This document shows positions 20,730-33,240 of a stretch of 64,000 nt of DNA, one piece after another. The stretch's first letter is position 1. Every line of letters starts with the position of its first letter. The notes under the pieces are model-generated. The model did not search any database. It was not told the DNA's origin and worked only from the letters and a program-made list of their open reading frames with translations. Source of the stretch: Candidatus Limnocylindrales bacterium (lineage in GTDB: Bacteria > Desulfobacterota > Binatia > UBA1149 > CAITLU01); NCBI GenBank assembly GCA_035571835.1, contig DATNBU010000029.1, forward strand, positions 1 to 64,000, in the 5' to 3' direction. The translations under genes and the position numbers were made by a program.

Positions 20730-21465
20730 CGTCGCTCCCCGGTGCGCGCCTGCCGGCAGGCCTCGAGCATTTCGCGCGTCGCCTCCTCGATGCCGACGAA
20801 GATCGAGCGCGCGACGATCGAGTGGCCGATGTTTAGCTCCTCGATTTCGGGAAGAGCCGCGATCGGTGCGACGTTCTCCAGCGTGAGGCCGTGTCCGGCG
20901 TTCACGCGGAGCCCGCGCGCCGCGGCGAGCGTCGCTCCGTCGCGAATGGTCGCAAGCTCGCGTGCAAGGTCCGACCCTGCCGCATTCGCATACGAGCCGG
21001 TGTGCAGCTCGACGAACTTTGCGCCGACGCTGGCCGCGGCCGCGATCTCGTTCGTATGCGGCTCGATGAACAGGCTGACGACGATTCCCGCGTCGGTGAG
21101 ACGGCCGACGATCGGCTCGAGCAGCCGCTCGCGTCCGGCAACCGCAAGGCCGCCTTCGGTCGTCAGCTCCTCGCGCTTCTCGGGCACCAGGCAGACATCC
21201 GCGGGCCGGACCGCGCATGCGAAGTCGACCATCGCGTCCGACGCGGCCATCTCGAGGTTGACCTTGCTCGCGACGATGCCGACGAGCCGCCGCACGTCGT
21301 GCTCCTGGATGTGCCGCCGGTCTTCGCGAAGATGCACAGTGATGCCGGTCGCACCGCCGCGCTCGGCGGCCAGCGCGGCTTCGACGGGATCAGGATAATC
21401 GACGCCGCGCACCTGGCGGATGGTCGCGACGTGATCGATGTTCACGCCGAGGCGCAGCGGGTGCA

Positions 21466-21466
<1 letters not shown>
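20726..21466 (-). CDS. pdxJ: pyridoxine 5'-phosphate synthase
   Basis: Condenses 1-deoxyxylulose 5-phosphate with 3-amino-2-oxopropyl phosphate to pyridoxine 5'-phosphate. Typical motifs: LGVNIDHVATIRQVRG at the N-terminus, TVHLREDRRHIQ, NLEMAA, CLVPEKREELTTEGG, LHTGSYA, and near the C-terminus NAGHGLTLENV and ELNIGHSIVARSI. 246 residues, standard. Its ATG overlaps the glmM stop by one base. Confidence 0.96.
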
Positions 21467-22962
<1,496 letters not shown>

Positions 22963-22987
22963 TCGATTGTCGTCGCCGCTCGGCGCG

Positions 22988-24799
22988 TCAGACGCCCGCG
23001 GGCAGCGCCGCTCCACAGCCGTTCAGGATTTCGTCGAGCTCCGGTCCGTCGAGGGTTTCGCGTTCGAGAAGGGCCGCCGCCATGCGGTGGAGCGACTCGA
23101 TGTTGGCCGTCAGGATCGCTTCCGCACGCCGGTACGCGTTGGTCAGGAGGCTCTTCACCTCGATGTCGACGAGCCGCGCCGTGTCTTCGGAGTACTCGCG
23201 CTGATGATGCAGATCGAGGCCGAGGAACGGCTCGTCGCCGGAGCGCTTGAGCATCACCGGACCGAGCGATTCGCTCATGCCCCACTCGCAGATCATCTTG
23301 TGCGCGAGCTGGGTGGCGCGCTCGATGTCGTTGCCGGCGCCCGTGGTGATTTCCTTCAGCACGAGCTGCTCGGCGACGCGTCCTCCATAGAGGATCGCGA
23401 GCGTGTTCAGCAGGTACGTGCGGTTGAACGAATGGCGGTCTTCCTCGGGCAGCTGCTGGGTAAGGCCGAGCGCCATGCCGCGCGGAATGATCGTGACCTT
23501 GTGGACCGGATCGGTGCCCGGAAGCATGCGCGCGACGAGCGCATGGCCCGACTCGTGGTACGCGGTATTGCGCTTCTCGTCGTCCGACAGCACGAGGCTG
23601 CGGCGCTCGCTGCCCATCAGAACCTTGTCCTTGGCGGCTTCGAAGTTGTGCTGCGAGACCGTGTCGCGGCCTTCGCGCGCAGCGGTCAGCGCCGCTTCGT
23701 TGACGAGGTTTTCGAGATCGGCGCCGGCAAAACCCGGCGTGCCGCGCGCGACGGCCTCGAGATCCACGTCGGTCGCGAGCGGAACCTTGCGGGTATGCAC
23801 TTTGAGGATGCCGGTGCGGCCGCGAACATCGGGACGCGGCACCACCACGCGGCGGTCGAAGCGGCCCGGACGCAGCAGCGCGGGATCGAGAACGTCCGGC
23901 CGGTTGGACGCGGCCATCAGGATCACGCCTTCGTTCGACTCGAAGCCGTCCATCTCGACCAGCAGCTGATTGAGCGTCTGCTCGCGCTCGTCGTGACCGC
24001 CGCCGAGGCCGGCGCCGCGATGACGGCCGACCGCGTCGATCTCGTCGATGAACACGATGCACGGGGCGTTCTTCTTTCCCTGCACGAACAGGTCGCGCAC
24101 GCGCGACGCACCGACGCCGACGAACATCTCGACGAAGTCCGAGCCGGAGATCGAGAAGAACGGAACGCCGGCTTCGCCGGCCACGGCGCGTGCGAGCAGC
24201 GTCTTTCCGGTTCCCGGCGCGCCGACGAGCAGCACACCCTTCGGAATGCGCCCGCCGAGACGCGTGAACTTTTTCGGATCGCGAAGGAACGCGATGATCT
24301 CTTCGAGCTCGTCCTTGGCTTCGTCGATGCCCGCGACGTCACTGAACGTAACCTTGTTGGCGTGTTCGCTGAGCAGCTTGGCCTTGCTCTTGCCGAAGCT
24401 CATCGCCTTGCCGCCGCCGACCTGCATCTGGCGCATGAAGAAGATCCACACGCCGACCAGCAGCAGCATCGGGAACCACTGCACCATCATCTCGATGTAC
24501 CACGGGTCCTGCGCTTCGGGACGGACGGTGAACGGGATCTGCTTGTCGAGGATGTGCTGGGCAGCGTCGTGACCCGGAGGCGCGTACGTGCGGAAATCCT
24601 TCTCGCCCTCGAGCTTTCCGCGCAGCGTGTCGCCCTGCATCGTGACGGCCTCGACGGCGCCTTCGTCGACCTTCTTGATGAAATCGCTGTAGCTGAGCTC
24701 CTGGTCCCTCACCTGCTGGGCCTGGAACATATTGAAGAGGAGCACGACCATCAGGCCGAGCACGAGCCAGAGTGCGAGGTTTCTGGAGAACTGATTCAT
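22988..24799 (-). CDS. ftsH: ATP-dependent zinc metalloprotease FtsH
   Basis: Membrane-bound AAA+ protease for quality control and regulated proteolysis. Two transmembrane helices (about 8-25 and 107-122) flank a periplasmic domain; Walker A GAPGTGKT (193-200), Walker [12 protein letters not shown], the SRH region [20 protein letters not shown] and the zinc site HESGH (415-419) are all present. 603 residues, slightly short because the C-terminal tail is brief. A TATAAT box lies about 85 bases upstream. In Geobacter-like genomes folP often follows; here glmM follows directly. Confidence 0.97.
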   Translation of the reverse strand: MNQFSRNLALWLVLGLMVVLLFNMFQAQQVRDQELSYSDFIKKVDEGAVEAVTMQGDTLRGKLEGEKDFRTYAPPGHDAAQHILDKQIPFTVRPEAQDPWYIEMMVQWFPMLLLVGVWIFFMRQMQVGGGKAMSFGKSKAKLLSEHANKVTFSDVAGIDEAKDELEEIIAFLRDPKKFTRLGGRIPKGVLLVGAPGTGKTLLARAVAGEAGVPFFSISGSDFVEMFVGVGASRVRDLFVQGKKNAPCIVFIDEIDAVGRHRGAGLGGGHDEREQTLNQLLVEMDGFESNEGVILMAASNRPDVLDPALLRPGRFDRRVVVPRPDVRGRTGILKVHTRKVPLATDVDLEAVARGTPGFAGADLENLVNEAALTAAREGRDTVSQHNFEAAKDKVLMGSERRSLVLSDDEKRNTAYHESGHALVARMLPGTDPVHKVTIIPRGMALGLTQQLPEEDRHSFNRTYLLNTLAILYGGRVAEQLVLKEITTGAGNDIERATQLAHKMICEWGMSESLGPVMLKRSGDEPFLGLDLHHQREYSEDTARLVDIEVKSLLTNAYRRAEAILTANIESLHRMAAALLERETLDGPELDEILNGCGAALPAGV

Positions 24800-24884
24800 T
24801 GGTGACGGCTTGCCAGCATCCCTTGTCGCCGCTTCGGCCGGTACTTACCGGAACAGGGGCAACGCTGCGGATTATCTTGCGAAA

Positions 24885-24890
24885 ATTATA
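24885..24890 (-). promoter_or_regulatory. candidate -10 box (TATAAT) upstream of ftsH
   Basis: On the minus strand the otherwise GC-rich gap between tilS and ftsH contains AAATATAATTTTCG, a perfect -10 consensus. No good -35 box is seen at 16-18 bases. Transcription would begin near 24878 and give a leader of ~80 bases that contains the inverted repeat CCGGTA-ct-TACCGG (24838-24851). Confidence 0.5.
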
Positions 24891-24936
24891 TTTGGCGCGA
24901 AACCTAACACGGCCATGGAAAGGCGGCAACACAGCA

Positions 24937-26010
24937 TCAGCCTGCCTCTTCCGCTTCTTCGTCCCGACGTTGCTCGTGCGATTCGCCGGACCGTAACGCA
25001 TCGTCACTCAACACGGGGCTGTCAATGAAGGATTCCACGCGCGGAAGCCTGCCGCCGGCACCGCGGAGCGCGAGCCTTCCGCGAGCGCGCGTGAGGCGCG
25101 CGCCGGCAACGTCGATTCCTCCCTCCGTGCTCCGGCTCTCGTCGAGCCAGCTCTCGATGACCGCGATCTCGCGGCTGGTCGGCGCCCGTTCCCCCTGCTC
25201 GGCGAGCCACCTGCGCAGCACGCGCGCGCGAAGCGCCGGATGCGCGCCGGCAAGCGCGGCCGCATCGAGCTCGACACCGGCCGGCCCGCGGCGCGATGCG
25301 AACGCGATGAGCCGCCCGGCTTCGATCTCGAGGTAGTCCTCGTCGGCGCGCCAGCGCGGCGCAACGTCGAGAAGATGCTCGAGCGCTCCCTGACCGAACG
25401 CGCGCAGCATCGCCGGAAACACCTGCGAGCGCAGCCGGCCGCGTGCATAGCGGTCCGACGTGTTCGACGGATCCTCGAACCACGCGAGGCCGCGCGCGCG
25501 CAGGACGTCTCGCAGGTCCTCGCGGCCTAGAGCGAGAAGCGGCCGCACGAATGGCGGACGGATCTCCCGCATGCCCGACAGTCCGCCGAGGCCCGCGCCG
25601 CGCAGAAAGCGGAACACGATCGTCTCGATCTGATCCTCCCTGGTGTGACCGAGGAGAATGAACCGGCATCCGCTCGCTCGCGCGATTTCCTCCAGCGCCA
25701 GATGACGCCGGCGGCGCAGCGTGTCTTCGTCGCCGTTTCCGGGATCGATCGCTGCCGGATGAAAGATCGCGCCGCAGAGCGCAGCGGCCGCACGGACGGC
25801 CTCGATCTCGCCCCCCGCTTCGGCGCGCATGCCGTGATCGATCGATGCCACATGGAGCGCAAGATCGAGCTTCGGCGCCAACAGTGCGACGATTTCGAGC
25901 AGTGCCATCGAATCGCTGCCGCCGGAGACCGCGACGACCACCGGCTCGTTGCGGATGCCGGCGCGTACGAGGGTTTCCCCGGCGCGGCGAACGCAGCGAT
26001 GGACATTCAT
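24937..26010 (-). CDS. tilS: tRNA(Ile)-lysidine synthetase
   Basis: Modifies C34 of tRNA-Ile(CAU) to lysidine. PP-loop AVSGGSDSMALLEI near residue 27, IDHGMRAEAGGE, LGHTREDQIETIVFRFLRG, GMREIRPPFVRPLL and DPSNTSDRYARGRLR (substrate-binding segment) are all recognisable. The C-terminal domain is short and ends in a Glu-rich tail. 357 residues from ATG 26010; an upstream in-frame ATG at 26037 would add nine residues. It precedes ftsH on the same strand with a 137-base gap containing a separate promoter candidate. Confidence 0.93.
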   Translation of the reverse strand: MNVHRCVRRAGETLVRAGIRNEPVVVAVSGGSDSMALLEIVALLAPKLDLALHVASIDHGMRAEAGGEIEAVRAAAALCGAIFHPAAIDPGNGDEDTLRRRRHLALEEIARASGCRFILLGHTREDQIETIVFRFLRGAGLGGLSGMREIRPPFVRPLLALGREDLRDVLRARGLAWFEDPSNTSDRYARGRLRSQVFPAMLRAFGQGALEHLLDVAPRWRADEDYLEIEAGRLIAFASRRGPAGVELDAAALAGAHPALRARVLRRWLAEQGERAPTSREIAVIESWLDESRSTEGGIDVAGARLTRARGRLALRGAGGRLPRVESFIDSPVLSDDALRSGESHEQRRDEEAEEAG

Positions 26011-26095
26011 AGGCAGCCTGGTCGAGTCGGTCGTCATCGGTTTGCGAAAGAGTCGATGGCAAGCGGGACTGTCTTTTGACAGCATCCGGCCTGCC

Positions 26096-26857
26096 ATGAC
26101 TGCTATGCACCGCTTTGCCCGGTCTTTCGAGTCGCGCGTCGCTGCCACGGCCGTGTCCGTCGCAGTCGCGGCGGCGCTGCTGGTCGGACCCGCGGCTGTG
26201 ACGGCCTTCGCGACCGATGACGCGCCCGTCCCTGCGAAGGGCGAAACCGTTCCCCGGCATGCCGCCGGCGGCTGGCCGACTTCGGTAACCGGCGACGACA
26301 AGAAGCCCGGGCGCACCCCCGAGCAGCAGGCGGCGCTCGACGAGGTCGCCGGCGAGCTCAAGCGCCTCGCCAACCAGTACGGCCCGGACAGCGTCATCCT
26401 GCAGTCCAAGCTGCTCATCCGTTCGATGTCGGCGGGCGCCATCGGACCGACCGAAGTGCGCGTTGCCGGTCCGTCGAGCGGCGAAGCGGGCCCCGGACAC
26501 CTCGAAATCGATGTCGAAACCGGCCTGGTCTTCGATGAGAAAACCACGACGGCCGAATCGCGCCTCGATACCGTATGGAAGGACGTGGCGTTGCCGGTCC
26601 TCGACGAGATGCGCTCGTTCAACATTGCCCCGGGCTCGCTCGAGCTCGTGTTCCTGTTCGACGTACAGAACGTCGCTGCGGGCGAAGTGCCGACCGTGTC
26701 GGAAGAATCGCGCCACGAGGCGTTCCGCGTGCGGCTCGCTCGCGAGCTCCTCGAGGACCTCATCGCCGACAGGATTGTTGGTGACGCGACGCGTGAGAAG
26801 GCCGTGTTCACACCGGCCATCCCGGTGGCACGCACAGCGTCCTCCGGGCGCAGGTGA
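26096..26857 (+). CDS. secreted protein of unknown function
   Basis: I do not recognise the family. 253 residues; after a short basic N-terminus there is a long hydrophobic signal segment (about 17-38) ending in VTAFA, then a Pro/Lys-rich linker and a compact domain (about 75-235) with mixed alpha/beta pattern, no cysteines and no catalytic motif. The gene begins ~60 bases from the divergent tilS start and is followed after ~90 bases by the three-gene redox operon; its own transcription unit is more likely. Confidence 0.62.
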   Translation: MTAMHRFARSFESRVAATAVSVAVAAALLVGPAAVTAFATDDAPVPAKGETVPRHAAGGWPTSVTGDDKKPGRTPEQQAALDEVAGELKRLANQYGPDSVILQSKLLIRSMSAGAIGPTEVRVAGPSSGEAGPGHLEIDVETGLVFDEKTTTAESRLDTVWKDVALPVLDEMRSFNIAPGSLELVFLFDVQNVAAGEVPTVSEESRHEAFRVRLARELLEDLIADRIVGDATREKAVFTPAIPVARTASSGRR

Positions 26858-26874
26858 ACCAGCAACTATTTGTC

Positions 26875-26904
26875 TTGACTCGTCACCCGCCCCGTAGGTA
26901 GCTA
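26875..26904 (+). promoter_or_regulatory. possible sigma70-type promoter upstream of the redox operon
   Basis: TTGACT (26875-26880) and TAGCTA (26899-26904) are separated by 18 bases, about 45 bases upstream of the ATG at 26951. The -10 match is weak (4 of 6). A strong ribosome site GGGAGG lies about 8 bases before that ATG. Confidence 0.3.
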
Positions 26905-26950
26905 GCGGACGTATCCACTTAGACCGTTCAGTCCACGAGGGAGGACCCAC

Positions 26951-29149
<2,199 letters not shown>

Positions 29150-29170
29150 CACCGGAGCGACGGAGGACTC

Positions 29171-31627
29171 GTGAACATGTCAGGCTTTTCGAGTCCTGTG
29201 CTTTGCGCGCTGCGGAGAGGGCTTCTCGCCCTCTCCGCAGCGGCCCTCGTGTCGGCAGGACTGCTCGCAGTGCCGGCCGTCGTGACGGCAGCAACTCCGC
29301 TGCCGAGCACGCGCGAGGATTTCCGGCTGCCCGGCACGCAGCCGATGACGATCACCGATAATCTCGAAGTGCCTTCGAACTGCACCGGCTGTCACGCAAG
29401 CTACGGTGCGCCGGAGGTTGAACCTTATGCGAACTGGCAGGGCTCGATGATGGCCCAGTCCGGTCGCGATCCGATCACGTATGCCGCGATGGCGATCGCG
29501 AACCAGGATGCGCCGCACGCCGGCGAGATGTGCATCCGCTGCCACATGCCCAAAGGCTGGCTCGAAGGCCGGTCGGTACCCGAGGACGCGACCGCAACCA
29601 CGGCCGACGACCGCCAGGGCGTGCAGTGCAACCTCTGTCATCGCCTGGTCGATCCGTCCGGCGCGCCCGGCGCGCCCGCGGAAGACGCGGCGATCCTTGC
29701 GGCTCTTGCGACGCCGGTGACCACACACGGCGGCGCGCAGATGGTCGTCGACCCGGAAAATCGCCTGCGCGGTCCGTTCGACATCATCGCCGACCTCGGC
29801 AGCAACCCGCACGCGCCTACGCGCGAGACGCTGGTGTCTCCGTTCCACGAGACATCCGACATCTGCGGCACGTGCCACAACGTGCTCAACCCGGTGTTCC
29901 AGCGGAATCTCTCGGGTGACTATGAAGTCAGCGCGTTCGACGCCCCGGGCGACCCTGCCCTCGCGTTCCCGGAGCAGCAGACCTACTCCGAATGGGAGAA
30001 CAGCGCGTATGCGAACGGCGGCGTCGAAGCGCCCCAGTTCGCGGGCAACGGAAACGGCGTCGGCGGCGACAACACCGTGTCCACGTGCCAGAGCTGCCAC
30101 ATGCCGGCCGTCTACGGCAAGGATGCGAGCAGCGGCATCATCCGCACCGATCTGCCGCTTCACGAGATGGCCGGTGCGAATACCTTCACTCCGACCATCA
30201 TTCCGATGCATCCGGTCTTCGGCGCGGAAGTGAACGCGGATCTGCTTGCCAATGGCATCGTCAAGGCCGAGCGCATGCTGCGCCGCGCGGCGACGGTCAC
30301 CGCTTCGATCAGCGCGGGGATGCTGCACGTGCGCGTCACCAACGAGAGCGGCCACAAGCTTCCGACCGGCTATCCGGACGGACGCCGCATGTGGCTTCAC
30401 GTGCGCGCGCTCGATGCCGATCGCAACGTGCTGTTCGAGTCGGGCCGTTACGTGTTCTCCGATGCGACGCTTTCCGGTTACGGCGCGGCGCCGCTCGACG
30501 ACGACTTCGATCCGTACCTGCAGGTCTGGGAGACGCGCCAGGGCATCAGCTCCGACGTCGCGCTGCTGACCGGCCAGCCCGCCGGAGAAAGCTTCCACCT
30601 CGCGCTCAACAACGTGCGCGAGTTCGACAACCGCATTCCGCCGCGCGGGTTCACGAATGCGGCGTTCGAAACGATCGACGCCGAGCCGGTCGGCCAGGCA
30701 TACGCCGACGGCGAGTACTGGGACGACGTGGATTATCCGGTCGGAGCGTCGGCCGTGCGCGCGGAGGTCACCCTGTACTACCAGACGACGTCGAAGGAGT
30801 ACGTCGAGTTCCTGCGCGACGAAAACTTCACGACCGCCGCCGGACCTCTATTGTTCGACCTGTGGACGGCGGCCGACATGGGGCCGCCGGTCGAAATGGC
30901 GGTCGTCAACGTCGAGCCTGACGAGAAGGTCCTCGCAGGCTGCCGCAAGAACATCGACAAGCTGCAGGCGAAGTACTTCAAGACGTATCTGTCCGAATGG
31001 AGCGACTGCTACGCCGCCGAAGCCGCGAGCCTCGCTTGCCACGACGAGGACCTCAATGCGGCGATCGAAAGTGCCGCAGGCAACGTGCACGACCGTCTCG
31101 GCGGCTCGCTCGACAAGCGCTGCGCGGCCGCCAACCTGACGCCGGGAAGCCTCGGCCTCGGCAACTACTGCCCCGCGCCGTGCGCGAGCATCCTGCTGTT
31201 CGACATGAACGACGTCGGCGACTGCGCGATCTGCCTTTCGGAGAAAGTCGCGGCGGCGACGCTCGAAGCGGCGTACGGCACCACGCCGCCCACGCTGCCC
31301 GGCTCGGTCCCGCTCGGTCCGCCCAAGGATTGCCAGCTCGCCATCGGCAGCGCGGCCACGAAGCTGGCCTCGTCGTGGGCGCAGACCCTGCTCAAGTGCG
31401 AGGGAGCCAACGTCAGCGGCAAGAACGATCCGCCGCTCGACTGCTCGCTCAGCAGCAAGATCGCCAAGTCGCAGGAATCCGCCGCGTCGCGCATCGACGC
31501 ATGCACGGCGTACACCGGCATCGAGGGCTGCGCCGAGGGAGCCCCGGACAACGCAGCCGTCTACCAGTGCGTCGAAGACGCGATCGGCGCGGTGGTGACC
31601 TCGTATCCGGAGCTCGCGTACCCATGA
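29171..31627 (+). CDS. exported pentaheme c-type cytochrome with C-terminal cysteine-rich modules
   Basis: 818 residues with a signal peptide (hydrophobic about 17-40). Five CXXCH heme-attachment sites: CTGCH (71), CIRCH (121), CNLCH (153), CGTCH (232) and CQSCH (306). The heme region is followed by a beta-rich domain with the motif ESGHKLPTGYPDGRRMWLHV (about 392-411), seen in multiheme cytochromes of the c554-related type. The C-terminal 228 residues (591-818) are two cysteine-rich modules like those of its neighbours, including the stretch YGTTPPTLPGSV. Likely periplasmic or surface electron carrier; the acceptor is unknown. It follows the beta-helix gene by 21 bases, and its stop overlaps an ATG of the next gene. 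Confidence 0.88.
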   Translation: MNMSGFSSPVLCALRRGLLALSAAALVSAGLLAVPAVVTAATPLPSTREDFRLPGTQPMTITDNLEVPSNCTGCHASYGAPEVEPYANWQGSMMAQSGRDPITYAAMAIANQDAPHAGEMCIRCHMPKGWLEGRSVPEDATATTADDRQGVQCNLCHRLVDPSGAPGAPAEDAAILAALATPVTTHGGAQMVVDPENRLRGPFDIIADLGSNPHAPTRETLVSPFHETSDICGTCHNVLNPVFQRNLSGDYEVSAFDAPGDPALAFPEQQTYSEWENSAYANGGVEAPQFAGNGNGVGGDNTVSTCQSCHMPAVYGKDASSGIIRTDLPLHEMAGANTFTPTIIPMHPVFGAEVNADLLANGIVKAERMLRRAATVTASISAGMLHVRVTNESGHKLPTGYPDGRRMWLHVRALDADRNVLFESGRYVFSDATLSGYGAAPLDDDFDPYLQVWETRQGISSDVALLTGQPAGESFHLALNNVREFDNRIPPRGFTNAAFETIDAEPVGQAYADGEYWDDVDYPVGASAVRAEVTLYYQTTSKEYVEFLRDENFTTAAGPLLFDLWTAADMGPPVEMAVVNVEPDEKVLAGCRKNIDKLQAKYFKTYLSEWSDCYAAEAASLACHDEDLNAAIESAAGNVHDRLGGSLDKRCAAANLTPGSLGLGNYCPAPCASILLFDMNDVGDCAICLSEKVAAATLEAAYGTTPPTLPGSVPLGPPKDCQLAIGSAATKLASSWAQTLLKCEGANVSGKNDPPLDCSLSSKIAKSQESAASRIDACTAYTGIEGCAEGAPDNAAVYQCVEDAIGAVVTSYPELAYP
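30941..31624 (+). other. cysteine-rich module pair in the pentaheme cytochrome
   Basis: Residues 591-818. The first copy (591-717) aligns with the first copy of the next protein: both have a Gly-Leu-Gly or Gly-Phe step, a CxxxC pair, a DC..C or QC..C pair about 15 residues on, then YGTTPPTLP versus IGTTPPDLP. The second copy opens DCQLAIGSAATKLAS. Confidence 0.72.
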
Positions 31628-31662
31628 GCACGATCGTGGAAAGCCAGGGAGTGAGGACACGC

Positions 31663-33138
31663 ATGAGGAATTCGCAGCCTCTGGCAGCGGCACTCCGCGT
31701 CGTCGTGGCGGGACTGATCGTGGCGCTGACCGCGTCCGCCGGTCACGCGCGGCCCGCGTATTTCGAACAGTTCAAGGAATTCTACTCGATTCCCGACGGC
31801 AGCAATCTCGATGCATGCGGTGTGTGCCATTTCCGCTGGTACGGCACCGGCGCGCGCAACCCGTTCGGATCGACCGTCGAGCAGCAGCTCTATCTCGGCA
31901 AGACCGTCATGCAGTCGCTGATGGACGTCGAGGGGATGGACCCGGACGGCGACGGCTACACGAGCGGCGACGAAATCATCACCTTCATGACGCTGCCCGG
32001 CTACAACTGCGCGAACTATACGGACGCGATCGACCCGCCCCTCGGCTACGACACGTACATCACGCCGGGCGTTGCGACCTGTCACGAGCCGCTCGACATC
32101 CGCGTGAGCCCGACGAGTGTCGGCATGATCCTCTACAACGGCCAGACGCGGACCTCGTCGGTGACGGTGTTCAACAACGGCAGCGATGATCCGCTGAACA
32201 TCACTTCGTATGCTCTGCTGCCCGGAGCGCCGGCTTCGCTCTCGGTCAGCGGTCCGGCCACTCCGCTTTCGATTCCTGTCGGCCAGAGCATCACACTCGA
32301 CATCACGTTCTCGCCAGCAACGGACACGTTCTCCTCGACCGCGCTGCGCATCTCTTCGAACGATCCGGACGAGGCTCAGTACGACCTTCCGGTCACGGTG
32401 TTTGCCGGAGACAATCCTACGGCCAGCAATGAAGAACGTGCCCCGTGCTTCGCCGCCATCACCAAGGCCATGTCGAAGTATGCCAAGTCGCACCTTCGCA
32501 TCTGGAATCAGTGTTACCTCGAGGAGCTTGCGGGCCGCGCGTGCGATGGCGGAGACCGCGACCTCAAGCTCGCCCGCGCCGTCGAGAAGTTCGAAACCGC
32601 GGTCGGCGGGAGCAAGGACGAAGCGTGCGCCGGCGCAGGCCTGACCGGAACGACGCTCGGATTCCCGTCGTCGTGCGGCGAAGGATGCGAAAGCATCTCG
32701 ACGACCACGATCAGCGGCGTCGCCCAGTGCCTCGAATGTGAGCAGGATCTTGCGATGAAGGGCATGCTCGCCGACGGGATCGGAACCACTCCGCCGGATC
32801 TTCCCTCCAACGTGATCTCTGACGCGGAAGCCTACTCGTGCCAGCAGCGCATCGTGCGCTCGATGCAGAAGACGATGCTCAAGATGTATTCGGCGCTCAC
32901 CGAGTGCGAGCTCGACGAGGTCGTCATGGGCAGCGAAGGCGGCACCTGCCAGACCGACATCGCAGCGGAGCTCGCCGAGCTGCGCGAGCCGCTCGATGCG
33001 ACGCTCGACAAATGCACGAGCACGACCGGCCTGCTCGGCTGCCGCTTCGACGACATGCCCGATGCGCAATGCCTCGGCCTGTCCGCCGAAGACCTCGCCG
33101 CCGCCCTGACCAACACGACCTTCGGGCTGTACGAATAA
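31663..33138 (+). CDS. exported monoheme cytochrome with Ig-like domain and cysteine-rich modules
   Basis: ATG 31663 gives a clean signal peptide (MRNSQPLAAALRVVVAGLIV, ending near SAGHA); an upstream ATG at 31624 overlaps the cytochrome stop (ATGA) and would add 13 residues before it. 491 residues. One heme site CGVCH (52-56) is followed by a calcium-loop-like DPDGDGYTSGDE (93-104). An ASPM/SPD-2/Hydin-like or choice-of-anchor Ig domain (about 144-248) has the pattern SPTSVGMILYNGQTRTSSVTVFNNG and SSNDPDEAQYDLPV. Two cysteine-rich modules (262-491) close the protein, sharing GTTPPDLPSNV with the cytochrome. Third and last gene of the operon, followed by a terminator-like palindrome. Confidence 0.82.
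   Translation: MRNSQPLAAALRVVVAGLIVALTASAGHARPAYFEQFKEFYSIPDGSNLDACGVCHFRWYGTGARNPFGSTVEQQLYLGKTVMQSLMDVEGMDPDGDGYTSGDEIITFMTLPGYNCANYTDAIDPPLGYDTYITPGVATCHEPLDIRVSPTSVGMILYNGQTRTSSVTVFNNGSDDPLNITSYALLPGAPASLSVSGPATPLSIPVGQSITLDITFSPATDTFSSTALRISSNDPDEAQYDLPVTVFAGDNPTASNEERAPCFAAITKAMSKYAKSHLRIWNQCYLEELAGRACDGGDRDLKLARAVEKFETAVGGSKDEACAGAGLTGTTLGFPSSCGEGCESISTTTISGVAQCLECEQDLAMKGMLADGIGTTPPDLPSNVISDAEAYSCQQRIVRSMQKTMLKMYSALTECELDEVVMGSEGGTCQTDIAAELAELREPLDATLDKCTSTTGLLGCRFDDMPDAQCLGLSAEDLAAALTNTTFGLYE
32446..33135 (+). other. cysteine-rich module pair in the monoheme protein
   Basis: Residues 262-491. Copy 1 has cysteines at 262, 284, 294, 322, 338, 342, 356 and 359; copy 2 at 393, 415, 429, 451, 460 and 470. 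The Cys-21 residues-Cys opening is exact in both copies, as in the beta-helix protein. Confidence 0.72.
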
Positions 33139-33146
33139 AAATAAAT

Positions 33147-33191
33147 GGGGACAGGTACAATTTCGTAACTCTGCGAAATTGCACGGTCCCC
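33147..33191. repeat. palindromic repeat of the GGGGACAGGTACAATTT family
   Basis: A 45-base imperfect hairpin: GGGGAC..., core CAATTTCG, seven-base loop TAACTCTG-type, then CGAAATTG and GTCCCC. It shares GGGGACAGGTACAATTTCGTAAC with the copy near 38771-38793 on the opposite strand. Confidence 0.75.
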
Positions 33192-33198
33192 GTTTTTT
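33147..33198 (+). terminator. hairpin plus T-run after the redox operon
   Basis: The palindromic repeat (stem arms 33147-33163 and 33173-33191) is followed at once by TTTTTT (33193-33198), only 9 bases after the stop of the third operon gene. It has the form of a rho-independent terminator, although it is also a member of a dispersed repeat family. Confidence 0.6.
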
Positions 33199-33240
33199 CG
33201 GCTCCGGTCGGCCCTGTTCTCGCGAAATCCGCGGAGCTCC